The notes under the pieces were generated by a model. That model worked only from the letters and a program-made list of their open reading frames with translations, had not been told where the DNA came from and made no database searches. A program made the position numbers and the translations under genes. A DNA stretch of 64,000 nucleotides from Mikania micrantha (taxonomy: Eukaryota; Streptophyta; Magnoliopsida; Asterales; Asteraceae), in contig CM018698.1 of NCBI GenBank assembly GCA_009363875.1, positions 60,929,439 to 60,993,438 of the forward strand, given 5' to 3'. Positions 11,751 to 24,215 of the stretch are shown piece after piece; the stretch's first letter is position 1, and every line of letters begins with the position of its first letter.

Positions 11751-12586
11751 TTTATATTATAATAAATAATAGGTTAAAAACATTAGTATTACACGTCGCA
11801 TGTAGATAAAATTTAAAATTATTTTATAAAAACATAAAAATTATGACTTATAATATAATCATATTATTTACATTAATAAATAAAGTCATTACTAATTGAC
11901 AGAAGAAATAAAGGAAAAATTAAATTAAAAAATTAATTTAAATATTTAATAGGAGAGAAAGAGAGAGGAAAAGTGTGACATTATACAAATTCCAGGTTAG
12001 AATCATAACTCGGAAATGAAGAGAATGAGTGTAAGCGAAATCACGAAACGAGGCTCCGATTTCAAGATACACTAAGTCGAATATAGCGTTAAGTAAGAGA
12101 TCACATATTTTGAACCCTTTAGGTCTTGAAATTATAACCATTGGAAAGAGCTCGAAAAATCGTGAATGTGGGCGAAAACGGCGCGTAAAACGGAGTTCGT
12201 ATGCTCCCGGAATCGCGAAAACAAAAATTGAGATCTGACTAAGGCGGTGGAGGTACGCCAAGAATCCTTTTCCACCCTTGGAGGTACGCGACGGACCCAT
12301 CAGACATAAAAATCTGATCTGCTTGATCAGAATTCATTCCTAGTCGAATAAACTCGACTTCCAGACTAGCTAGGGAGATTTTCTACAATCTAATCAGTGT
12401 TTTGAAGCCATCCAAACATCCGAATCGAGCTAGGGATCGTTTCTACAACTCCTGATCTTCGTTTTCATCCAAAAAATATGTTCGAAAGGGTAACGATTCA
12501 ATCTATCTTACTAGTTTGATAATGATTAGATTAAATCTTGTTTTGAATATAATAACAATAGTTATTGTTGTGGATTATTGCCTATT

Positions 12587-15500
12587 TGTAACGACCCGTT
12601 TTGTTTAAATATTATAATATAATCAATCGAGTAAAATTTTAGTTAAATATTTATTTAACTTGTATTTGAATTGTGTTGGTTGGTAAAATTAAATAACTAA
12701 GTTAGTTAACTTGGTTATATGTTTTGTTAAGTTGAAGGGTTGAACTTGCCAAACCCCCAAACTTGAAAATTTGTGGATAAAACTTTGACTTAAGTCAAAG
12801 TTTCTAGATATTTGTTCATGTAACATCACTGTACTTCCGGTTGTCCGTACATCCGTACATCCGTACGATTGTACTGTTACGACCTGGGATTTATAATTAT
12901 TAATGATTATGAACTATTGATTATCATTACTGATATTATCACTGTTGCTGGTATACATGATTATAACATTTTATTATACGCGTAAACCATGGGAAGTTTA
13001 GTTGTAACTCAACTAAATAGAACCAGAGAGTTTATCGCAGATGATTACACTGATTATGGATTATTGGGTTGGAATGAGAATGGATTGGGAATATAATATT
13101 TAAGTTACTAAATAATGGGAATTAATTACGCGAAGTGAGGTTACGATCATTACTTAAACACGAATGTTGATTCAGAAATATTAACTTAATAATGTATTCA
13201 CGTGAGTGACGATTCACACGAATATAATTATTAAGAATGATATTCTGAAATGATATTCTATAAATAGTAAATTGAATCGAAATACGGTACGAGCGTTGCA
13301 TTCGCAAAGGTGACGATCTTTACGAATACGTACGCGAGTAACGCGTTTCGACGAGATAATTAAATAATATCTAACGATATTAATTTAATAATGGAATCAT
13401 AAAACGTTTATTAGGAATCACAACTTTAAATGAGTTGAATAAATTAGTTTATCAAATAATTGATTTAATAAATAATTTAACGAAAACTGCTTTACGAAAC
13501 TATATTAATGAAAAATCAGTTTATTTAAAACAAATATTTATGTATTTAAATGTTTTATGTTATAAATGTGTTTCATGTTAAAAACCGAGCATTTTAATTA
13601 TTTTATCGCGATAAAAACGAGACCGAGCAAGCAGGGAACGACACGCGATATAAGAAAGACTGCTTCCTTCCTTTTCTTCATTTTACAATTACTCTCTCTC
13701 TCTAAAAACACACACACCATAATCATCCACCTTCTCTCTAGTCTTCTTCACTCATTTCTTGACGGATTCACGAGATTCCGGCGTCCACGCGTTATTAAGA
13801 TCAAGGAGAACGTGAAAGTACAAGAAGATCTCGAGTTTAGACGGCATTTTGAGGTAAGATCTAAGATTTACTTTCGGTTTTGTTGTTAGGCACGTAACCT
13901 ATAATCGATTTATGTTTTAATTGGGTTTAGAGTTTTAGATTTGTTAAATCGAGTTGGTGTTAATCAATGGAAGCTATGGGGGAGACCTACTAGACTAGGG
14001 ACGCGAGGTTGATGATGATGCACACAGGGTTCGTGGCTGTGGGAGTCGACCGAACCTGTTGGTGTTGAGGTTAGGGTGGCGAACCTTGCTTCAGCCGAAC
14101 CCTAGCTTCAGTCGAGCTTCCCTTGAGCCAGACGAACCTTGTCACACACGCAATAGAGGCCGAACCTGTTACAACTAGCATGGGCCTAGCGAACCTTTTT
14201 AGGTGGCGAACCATATGCCAGCAAACTCACGAACCAGGGTATATCCAGACGAACCCTAGACAGTAAGTTTGGCCAGCCGAACCTTTTAACCGGCGAACCC
14301 TAGCTTCTAACCGAACCTTCCCCTCCACGAAGCTTTGGCCGAACCTTTTGAATGACGAGCCCTGGGATCACGAACCCTAGCTGCCCATAGACGAACCACT
14401 AAGATCAGCCGAACCTAGGCCCAACAAGGCCATAGGTTCGCTGCCACTTTGGGATAAAAACCTAATTTTGGGTTAATTAGGGGGTTAAGGGTAATTAGAG
14501 GACATGATTACATATATATATATATATATGTGTGTGTGTATATATATATATAAGTTTATATGGCCATGCATGCATGGGACCAACTATGAGTCACCACCTT
14601 CCTTTAGTAATCTAAATTATATTAAGGGATTATACATGGTTTTAACGTCCCAAGTAAATGACTTCGGTGTTATTAACGTGACATAAGAAATTGTTTTCTT
14701 ATAAGATTCGGTTAAAGTGTTGTTTAAATGGGATAATGCATGAACCAATTGAGTTAGCACCTTTCTTTGTCTAATTCAAGTTTTTAAAGAAACTAAGGAT
14801 TTTTAGGTATGTTGAACTTGTATTTTAAACAACTAAAGCATGGATTTTATTAAACTTTAATTAGAGTGTTAATAACTTAAGCTAAGGTGGTTAGCATAGT
14901 GAACATGCATGTAATTGTATGCTTAAAATAGTATAACAAGTGGATCATTACAATATAGTTGGAAACTAACAAGTCTAACTATCTTTAAAAATGATCACTT
15001 ATGAGAAGTTGGGTAATCCGTTACAACTTAGAATGAATAAACTAAGTTAATAAAATGCAACGGGTTAAAGTAATCTAATATAAACATTGTTTGGGTATGG
15101 AACACTTAAGTTTATAAATGGAAATACACAATAATCGCAGATCCTTGAGTTGCTTTGAGTTTACATACGCGAGCGCGCATAATACGAGAACACATATACT
15201 AAGGACTTCAAGTGAGTTCTCATAACCTCCCTTTCTTTAAACTGTTTTGTTTTAAAACTCGGAGGTGAAACATGTATACTAAATTAAATATTATTTTGAT
15301 AACACAAGGTTAACACCTGTTTATCAATATGATATTCACATTTATAAATTATCATTATTAATGGATTATCTCTTATTATCTTATATCCATGTAATCATTG
15401 TTATTGACCTCGGTCAATAACAAAGATTACAAGTATTGTCACAAATTCCAAGAGTCTTCGCTCTTAACTTCGGTTAATTGCTTTGACATCGTGTATTGTC

Positions 15501-18408
15501 ACGTGGATGTTATCCACTCTGTGAATCATTGCTTTTGACTTCGGTTAATGGCTTTGACTTCATGTATTGTCACGTGGTTAGCTACCACTCCATGGATCAT
15601 GTTTTTAACTTATGTTAATTACATAATGACCATGTATAGTCATGAACATTATTTGAGAATATTGATGCTGAGATTGGTTGATTGGTTGTGGTTTGATTAT
15701 CTATTTTTGACTACGATTATCTATGATTGACTGGATATGTGTTTATGTGTTTGTGTATGTGTTTGATTGTTGAGTTTGGAGTTTGGTTGGATTATCTCTT
15801 ACAGGTATTATTATTGTGGATTTTCTCAGGAAATCATAAGCATTTATACTCATTTTATCAAAACCTTTTAGAAAACCATTTTAAACTTAAACTCTTAAAT
15901 CCATTTTATAAAACCTTTTTAAGTATAAAAATTATGATTACTCACCAACTACTTTGTAGTTGACACTTGATTTCTTACATGTTTCAGGTGATGGAGACAA
16001 GTAGGATGAAGAGGATGATCTCTTCTATTTTGGACATCATCATCATATAGGATCTTGGACTTAGCTAATTAACTAAAATTCTGGCGATTAGAGTTTAGTT
16101 AGTTTAGCTAATTCTTTTGTGTAATTGATGTATTTAATTCATGATGAACATGATTTTTGTGTAATTATTTTGGTTGCTTGAATGATATATGATGATTTGA
16201 TTTAGATGCCCACGAGCTTTTGAACAATCTACACATCCCTCGTGGCATCCCGACGATTCCGCCGCCGGTCGGGGTGTTACAGTTCATAGGGTGTGTGTGT
16301 TTACGTGAGTGAGTTCAAGAGAAGAAGAAGCTTTAACCTAGCTTTCAAATTGGTGGAAATCTTGAAGTTTACATCAAGTTTAAGGAGCAAAATCACTATC
16401 CTAGGTGATCTTCAACAAATAGGTAAGTGAATTTGAGGTTTATTTCTAGTTCTTGAAACTTTGGAAGATGAAGCCATGAATGGGTTTTCATCCAAACTTT
16501 GAATTAGGTGTTGTGGGTAACTAGAACATGTTGTTTTGATCTTGTAATCATGTTTTAAAAACCCAAACCTATGATTCTTACATAAAGAATCAATATGTGA
16601 GGATTTGGGTGTTGGGGAAATCATGTGAGTTTGGGTTTACATATGAACATGGTGACATTGATTTTAAGTAATGCTGTGTTGATGTTTTGCATGCAAGTTT
16701 TGGTCAAAACTCAACAAATATGTTAAATTTATGAGTTTAATGAGTTTGATTGTAGAAATGAGTTATGGCTAAAGTTGAAACTAACAAGATGGTGTGTAGG
16801 TAAAAGCTTGCACACATGTTGTCTGTTAAAATGCCAATAATTGACTTTTAAGTCAATACTTGGAAATTGAGTCATGAAATTGGTTAAAAGTGATGATCAT
16901 CATGAAATTGATGATTCGATAGTAAAATGGTTGAATTGTTGAGCTTATATCAATCTTAATTAGAAAGGTAGTTAAGAGTATTGAATTGTTGTAACTAGGT
17001 GGTGATAGTGGAATTTCAAAGGGAAGTCAACGGGAAGGCAAAGCGCCGATAGTTAATCCGTGATTAGAAGTGCTAAGGTAAGTTATCTAACTTACTAAAC
17101 ACCATATATAAGTAGTAGTTATAGTCTATTACTTGTATTGGATTGATTATGAATGTATGAGTAATTGATGATATTGATTGGATGGTATGGTTTGACTATT
17201 TAAAAGTCAAACTGTTAATAGATTGAAATATTTGATTTGTGAATAGATTTAATTGATTTAAATGCAAATTGGTTATTTAAGTCTATGATAGAAGTATCTT
17301 AGGATATATATATATCATAGTAGCATAGTTTATATTTAGTTATAAACATATGAATGGTTGGTTGAAATTGAAAACTATGATGGAAGGACTAGAGAGTAAA
17401 CATCATATTTTGAATTGGAAATTATTGATTACTTCACCACTTGAATGTGGAAGTAAAATTTGACAAGTTATGATGGAAGTACTTGGGAGAGAACATCATA
17501 ACTATATTGAATACCAAGTTTCCACCTAAGTGTGGATAATTGGTTCGTAATTGACTAATTGTTTTGAATTGGTTAGAAATCTATAATGGAAGTACCTGAG
17601 GGTGAACATTGTAGTATATAGATGAAATATGTTTGGTTATCATTTGTATAACTAAATTTATTGATAGAATTAGAAGTTGGTGAAGGAAACACCTTTTTGG
17701 TGATTTTGACTTATTTGAAACTTTTGAATTAAAATTGATTGATTTGGCATCCAATTAGGTTTGGATATGTTATGATTTGAATTTGAGAAGTTGATACTCC
17801 ATATAATATGTAGTGGAAACTTGTGATTTAGTTTCGGTTGGTTTGGAACGATCGGAAGTGGTAAAGAAGGTCCTAAACGCGAAAAAACAAATGGAAATTC
17901 CTGAAATTAGGTGACAGTAAGCCTACGGCCGGGGAGTAGGGCTACGGCTGGGACGTTCTGTTAGGATGGCAGTAAGCCTACGGCCAGGCCGTACGCTTAC
18001 GGCACAGGCAAATCTAGATTTGTCCGTCTTTGACGTTTTAAACGCGTTTTAAGGCCTAGAACCCTTCCGATTCAAACCCTAACTTATATTTGGATAATCT
18101 TACTTAGTTCTTATGAACTAATGATAAAATTATATGTGGTGTTTGTAGGTCAAAGGTAGATGTGCATAAAAGCTTATCGGGCCGCGTATTTTGGAAATAT
18201 CAAACGTTATGCAAAGTTTGGTTATTGTGTTGTCTTATACATTATGTTATAATGATTTTGGGATGTAATTAGTAACTTGACATGTTCATATTACTTTTGT
18301 AAATCTTTTTGGCGCTTCCGCATAATCCTTTGATAAAGTTTTTGTGATAAAACTTAACTGTGACCTTATTTTGACACGTGTACGCGTGTAAATGTTTTGG
18401 GTGTTACA
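12587..18408 (+). mobile_element. Middle solo LTR (LTR-A), inserted in LTR-C
   Basis: It starts TGTAACGACCC and ends GGGTGTTACA, flanked by a perfect 5-bp duplication CTATT (12582-12586 and 18409-18413). Removing LTR-B leaves about 2.4 kb. It carries an array of four stem-loops at 17283-17614 and a CCTACGGCC motif cluster at 17915-18005. A deletion derivative of the same family lies at 20693-21115. Termini and duplication length fit a Ty3-type LTR. Confidence 0.85.
12875..16281 (+). mobile_element. Inner solo LTR (LTR-B), inserted in LTR-A
   Basis: It begins TGTTACGACC and ends GGGGTGTTACA, about 3.4 kb, and interrupts LTR-A after its first 288 bases. A clear 5-bp duplication is not visible, so the exact ends could be off by a few bases. 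It contains a dense CGAACC motif field at 14045-14440 and four stem-loops at 15401-15618. Open frames in it are short and have no recognisable domains. Confidence 0.7.
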
Positions 18409-19899
18409 CTATTTGATGGCTAGCAATGGTTAGAAACGAAGAACACGGTGTGTTAACGGTTAAATCTTTGTTTTGATCCGTTATAATGCCCGGTTATACT
18501 CTATATCTTAAATTATAATGGTTTAAACCATTTGAGTGTAACAATGATTGTGATTGTCTTGATCATTTCTTGAAATGCTAGGTTAAATCCAAGTATTTCA
18601 AACTAATGACAAGAATAAAGATAATCACCGGAATAACGATCTGATGTTTATGATAATAGTCAGATTAGTACATTGAGCATGGTTATTAAACCTTTTCTAA
18701 TATCACATTCTCATGATTTATGATACCTAAATGATCAATAACAAGGATTGACTATTCTAAGCCAGAAATTCATTTAGCAACTGTTTAGTGAAATAATCAA
18801 CAACAATATCTATTTGATTAATCCGGAAATGTCGTGATTAATCCAGTTAGTCATAAACTCCATAATAGGAGCCTAAATCATTATAGGTTCCCTGTTTATC
18901 GCACTTTGTGCAATATTAACTTAAGGAGGCTGATTAAGGATTAAGATCAGCTTGATGACTTGAACTGTGATTCCTTGTCATCAAAAGTCAAGGAATATTC
19001 CGATAATCCAATTCAAATACAAAGAACTCATAAAACATTAATGAATTGCAGAATTCTCTTCCGATTTTGCGTGATACTTCAATATCAAAGCACTTCAATA
19101 AAACAGGTGAGATCATAGTCCCTTCTCTCTTTAAACGTACACCAAAACTCGGGATGGAACATATAGATTTATTTTCAAAACATATTTTGTTAACTATCTT
19201 TAAAATCATATATCAGTATCATCTGGAAATTCATGGTAATTATTTATCAAGCGAATATTTTATCAAATCATTAAAACAAGTGTATCACTTGGGAACTTTG
19301 GTTATGTGGAGGCTATTTGAGGACATTCTTATGTAAATATCATTAACTTGTTATCAAGCCCTTGGTAGTACTGGTATGATCATATGCGGGAAAACAAGTA
19401 TCATTATCATAATCGATCCAACCGTGGGTTGGACATCATCATATGAACTAACAAACATTTACTGATGATCATTTATCATTAGGTTTGATGTTTGCATGCT
19501 CAATTAGATTCAATTTCAAAGTACATGTTTGATCACTTGTGATTACTATATCATGAAAATCATTGTTTGAACAATTATTTTGAATCAATAAAATCCTATG
19601 TTCTCACTCAACTACTTGTAGTTGACTTTTATCTACATGTTTCAGGTAATCGGGAGCGTCAGTAAAGCAATCTAGGTCAGGATCAACAGCAGAAATAGTT
19701 GTGACCTAGAAAGAAAACAAAAATCATCGTATTGTCTAATAATTATATTATGATAAACTTGTTGTATAATATGTATGTTATGATTGTTTAAATGAACTTA
19801 ATTTTATGAAACATAGTTAATCATGGGTTATTCTCCAACATTGGCATATGAACAAATAGTCACGCGCCGTGAATTCCGCACGCGCCGTGAGTTGTGACA

Positions 19900-20692
19900 G
19901 AAACCAATTTTGAGATGTTTTATGAACATGAAATGTATTCATGTATTTCTTTACTATTTAGAATAGGTAAATATATGAAAATCTTCAAATAGTTAATAAT
20001 TTTTATCTAAACAGAATTAAAAAAAAAAAAGAATTTAACATGTGTTATTATTAAAAAGAAATGATATTAAAAACTGGTGTTGAATATTTTCAAGTTTCTC
20101 TCATTTTTAAAAACTTATAATTTTTTCATGTGCTATTATTTTTTTAAAAAATAAATAAACCATAAAATTAAACATTTGTTATCTTCAATATGACTATACT
20201 ATTGATAAGTAAAAATAAAAATTTATATTTTTTAATTATACAAAATTTTTGGTAAATGTATTAGATTTTTAAAACATGCATGTATTTGATTTTTCTAAAA
20301 TTGTACTGTATTTTTAGTCTAGTACAATACGTAGAAAACAAAATGTATAACACTAGAAAATGCATCACAAATATATAAAACTTGAAAAAATTTAGTAAAA
20401 AAACCATAGCACAAAAAATACAGCAGGGCCGTCTAAGGTTTTCCGGGGCCTTAGAAGGAATTTAAATCGAAGGTCCTTCTCTCACATCTAATAGTTAATG
20501 TAATAAACCATACTCTTTATCAACACTTGGAACCAACAACAATAAGCTAAAAGTTTATATAGACTGTGATCCTTTTTCTTTTTTAAGTATAGCACATACT
20601 TCTAATTTTTTTCTTCCTTTTCGAGTATGCAAATGGACCAGATTCATATTTTTATATTTCTATTTGACATAATGAATGATTAGACCAGCAAG
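19900..20692. other. AT-rich spacer with a hAT-like end
   Basis: Mostly A/T-rich DNA without coding content. A CAGGGCCGTCTAAGG terminus at about 20425 belongs to the same family as the decayed element at 106-1240. No matching right end is seen. Confidence 0.45.
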
Positions 20693-21115
20693 TGTAACGA
20701 CCAGTTTTAATAAATTATTGGGGGTGTAAACCTATGATGGAAGAATCAGAGGATGAATATCATAGTAGCATGTTTTACAAATTATCATAAACATATAAAT
20801 TGTTTAGTTCATAGTTGAACTGGTTTGAATGTGTGGTTTGACTTATTTAGTCAAATTGTGAGTATATATCAAAATGTTGAATTGTAATTTGGAACAACAA
20901 AATTGATTGTAGAATGGTTGAGTAAATCTATGATAGAAGGAATAATATCATAATAGCATGGTTTATAAATGATTATAAACTATGCATTGGTTGGTTAGTA
21001 CTCAATCTATGATAGAAGAACCGGAGAGTGAACATAATAGTTTGAATTGTAAATACAAAATATATATATATATAGTTCTTTGTTTTTAGTTTAATTGGTT
21101 GAAAATGTATTTAAC
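20693..21115 (+). repeat. Deleted LTR fragment related to LTR-A
   Basis: It begins TGTAACGACC like LTR-A, then jumps to the stem-loop region: CTATGATG...TATCATAG at 20732-20766 and CTATGATA...TATCATA at 20928-20952, with a decayed third unit at 21005. It seems to be an internally deleted copy. Confidence 0.6.
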
Positions 21116-21184
21116 TTTCGAATTGAGCTTAGGGCTATTATTGTGCATCCATATCCATGTTTTGTTCTTCATAAAAAATAGGAA

Positions 21185-21733
21185 TGTCATTCATTCTTCA
21201 ACTTCCAAGTTGCATGTTTTTCTTCCACTTTGAGCCTAGTAGTGTGTAGCATCTGTTCCATTGCACTTAAGTGGATTTTCACACAAATGCTCATTTCTAA
21301 TGCTAATGGAGTTAGCCTTGTCCTTTATATGGGTAAAACCCTATCACAAAGAGAAAAAAACATGTTTCGAAGCTACAGTTGGCAGTGGCGGAGCTTAGCC
21401 GAACTAAGAAGGAGGCGGAAATTTTTGAAACCCAAAATACATGTTAATTTTTTGAAGCGAGGGGACGAAACCACTATTTTTAACTAAAAATAACATTCCG
21501 GCCGAAAAATAAACACTACGGACGAAAAAAGAGCCCTCAAAGAGCTTCGCCCCTGACAGTTGGACACTTAGTAAATCACGGGCCGTAATGACTATAATTG
21601 GAAGTTGGGATTACTTTCCACTTGTCATTCATTCTTCAACTTCCAAGTTGTATGATTTCTTCCACTTTGAGCCTAGTAGTGTGTAGCATATATTCCATTG
21701 AACTTAAGTGGATTTTTTTGCACAAATGGGCAT
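21185..21733 (+). repeat. Direct duplication of about 110 bp
   Basis: Segments 21185-21294 and 21623-21733 are near-identical (TGTCATTCATTCTTCAACTT ... CACAAATG). They are about 440 bp apart and flank the hAT MITE at 21383-21555. The identity of the duplicated sequence is unknown. Confidence 0.8.
21383..21555. mobile_element. hAT-type MITE, 173 bp
   Basis: Terminal inverted repeats CAGTGGCGGAGCTT and (reverse complement) CAGGGGCGAAGCTC are bounded by a perfect 8-bp duplication ACAGTTGG (21375-21382 and 21556-21563). The size, termini and 8-bp duplication are typical of non-autonomous hAT elements. A related right end occurs at about 49008-49022. Confidence 0.9.
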
Positions 21734-21734
21734 A

Positions 21735-22442
21735 TTTTGTAACAATCAAGTATTTTCAGCTTAACTTAGTTAACTTTTCTGTTAAATTTTTAAAAAATGA
21801 CAATTTTGTCCTTATTGATGAAAGAATGAAACATGTAATTATTTATGTAGTTAAAGGACATGTTATGAAATTTACTCTTTTAATTAACTTTTTTTCTTAG
21901 ACTTTTTTCGTTTTCTTTTTATTTTTTAGCACTTTTTTTATATTTATTTATATGTATTTTTATTTTATAATATATTTGTTTATATTATCTTAATTTCAAT
22001 ATCCGGCTATTTTTTGAGCTATATATATTTTTTTTCAGTCATAGTTTACTCTTTCTTTATATATTTTATATTAACAAGGTTCCTTTGATATGCAAATAAA
22101 GAGCAAATTATAACTGGAAAATTTAAATTAAGATAATATAAAAAAATGAAAATAAATATATTATAAAATAAATAAAAGTACGTATATGTGTATATATGCA
22201 TATGTAAATTTAATTAATAAAAAAAACAATTTATTCGTTAATTAATAAATTATAAAACTATAATGGTAAAAAATCAAAGAAAAGAAAAAAAAATAACAAA
22301 AAAAGTAAATTACACAACATGTCCTTTAACTATATAATTATTTATATGTTTTTCCTTTTAGAATAAGGACAAAATGGTAATTTTTTGAAAATTTAACAGA
22401 AAAGTTTGCTTTGTTAAGTAGAAGAATTTGATTGTTACAAAA
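21735..22442. mobile_element. Large foldback element
   Basis: Arms of about 300-350 bp are inverted copies: the left begins ATTTTGTAACAATCAA and the right ends in its complement. Both contain a TTTCTGTTAAATTTT block and a GTTAAAGGACATGTT block. The centre is short and AT-rich with no coding sequence. The left end abuts the second copy of the direct duplication. Confidence 0.75.
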
Positions 22443-23159
22443 CATGAAGATAAACGACGTCTAACGTAATTATTAGAGTTTAAGAATGAATTATGTTATT
22501 TATGATATAGATAACGGATGGTTTTTGCAATTACTTTAAAAAAAATGAAACGAAAAGTGGACTGCCTGTGGTTGAATGAGAGCAACGCAAGAACGAGAGA
22601 ACTACTCATGAATTTTGATCATCCATAATTGTACAACTTTGATTTGGGTTGTGAATCATGTATGTAAATAAGTTTTCCTAATTTCAAGTCACCATTATTG
22701 GATTATTGAAGGTAGCTTTCAAATTTGGGTTTATTGATTTTAAAATGTTTTGACTATTTATCGACTTTTATTTTTTTCATGATTTACAAGAACTTATAAT
22801 TAGAGTTCATAATAATGGATGGGGGACGAATTTTATATGTTTTCAAAAGACCTAAACTTGAATGTTTTGGAAAGAAGATAAAAATTATTGTAAAATGTAC
22901 ATAAGTTTGATAAATATAATTAACATATTATTATGTGTACTAACCAAGTCAAAGTATATTTTCTTTGTGGAATAAAAGTATATAGAATAGAATGATAATT
23001 GGTTATAAATATACATCAGTTTGTAAATAGTTTAATAGAAAATTGAAGACGTGACATACGTCCGCGTAATCACACACGTATATATATATAAATATCACGC
23101 ATATATATGTGTGTGTATATATAAACACAAGTTTATAGTTAAATAAAGGACAAAATAAA

Positions 23160-24215
23160 TCATGAGACGGTTATGGTGGGTCCCGGAATCATGGATGATC
23201 CTCATTTCTCTACAGACAGGTATGCAGAACCACTAGATCCTATAAAAGCAAAACAAGAGAGAAATAATTCTCTCATTCAAAAAAAAAAAAACTCAGAAAC
23301 ACACACACACACAAAACCTGAAAACCCTAATTCATCTTCTCTACAAAAGAGAAAGTTCATTGACATTGCTGAGCTCAATTCAGGATGGTGACATAGAGAT
23401 TTGTTAATCGAACTCTCTAAAGTAGGAAGTTCTGATTAAAACATCTTCATTGCCGCCATCCGTGGGACCCTCTTCCTTCTCCATAGGTCATCACCTGGAG
23501 CGAAGCATGTCAAGGCCGGAAATGACGACAGGTCAACAGTTTTCGTTTTCTTATTTACACCCTCCTCATCAAACCACTTCGGAAACGATTGTTCACACGT
23601 GAGAGCCGCCGACCTCTCCGACGTCAATCTTCGAAGGAGAGGAAGCACACAGTTCATCCTCTGAGCATGCCGTTCCTCGGACAATAATGAGATCAACAGC
23701 CCTTTCGGTGTCCTCCCAACAACCAATAGGAGTATTAAACCTTGAGCAAATCAGGACTCCAGTTCTTCCCTATGACATGTCTTCGCCCTTGCATCTTCCG
23801 ATCTTTCCTTATAATCCCTTTTTTACCCCCTTGTAGTGGTTTTTCTCATCAAATAAATTCTCCCATCTACACCACTCCCATCACTAGACCCTCGCAGTCA
23901 ATAACCACAACCATTTCTCATGGATTGATACCTATAATGACATCCTTACCTGTAACAATTGCTCCCCCCTCGGCAGGAGGGGTTTACGGATCAGTCCTAG
24001 TAACACCCTTTACCCCAAATACCCTGATTCCGTCATATTATTCCACCTTGAACAGGCCAGGAGGGTCGGCTGCACATGAGGCCCTCTTGGCAAGTCTAAG
24101 GACACAATTACAATTCGCAAGCATACCCCCATCTCAAGCAATAGGTGGTGGTGATGGAGTTAAACCGGATTTTGTTGGCGGTGTAAACATGATTCATCCT
24201 AGAGTTGTGTGATTA
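23160..24215 (+). pseudogene. LTR retrotransposon remnant with gag-like proline-rich frame
   Basis: A TATA-like CCTATAAAAG at about 23239 is followed by a leader-like A-rich/CA-rich stretch, then broken coding sequence. The clearest open segment, 23742-24212 (156 codons), is rich in Pro, Ser and Thr (for example TPFTPNTLIPSYY). Composition and context resemble the N-terminal part of a Ty3 gag, but no capsid, zinc knuckle or pol domain is present. The assignment is tentative. Confidence 0.3.

Larger units (their letters stand above)
11974..19899 (+). mobile_element. Outer solo LTR (LTR-C), Tekay-like, split by nested insertions
   Basis: Segments 11974-12586 and 18409-19899 together form one LTR of about 2.1 kb that starts TGTGACA and ends TGTGACA. 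Both segments align by eye, in order, with the reverse complement of the Tekay-type LTR at 55811-58672; for example 18450-18560 matches 57915-58000 and 12140-12220 matches 58500-58580. The break in the alignment is exactly where LTR-A is inserted. No convincing target duplication for LTR-C itself was found. Confidence 0.75.

Noticed and set aside
12875..16281. Target duplication for LTR-B
   Set aside because: Flanks TGTAC and GTTCA do not match, so no duplication is claimed.
23742..24212. Host protein-coding gene
   Set aside because: Proline/serine-rich frame lies after an LTR-like leader and within broken frames; a retroelement gag remnant is more likely, though not proven.
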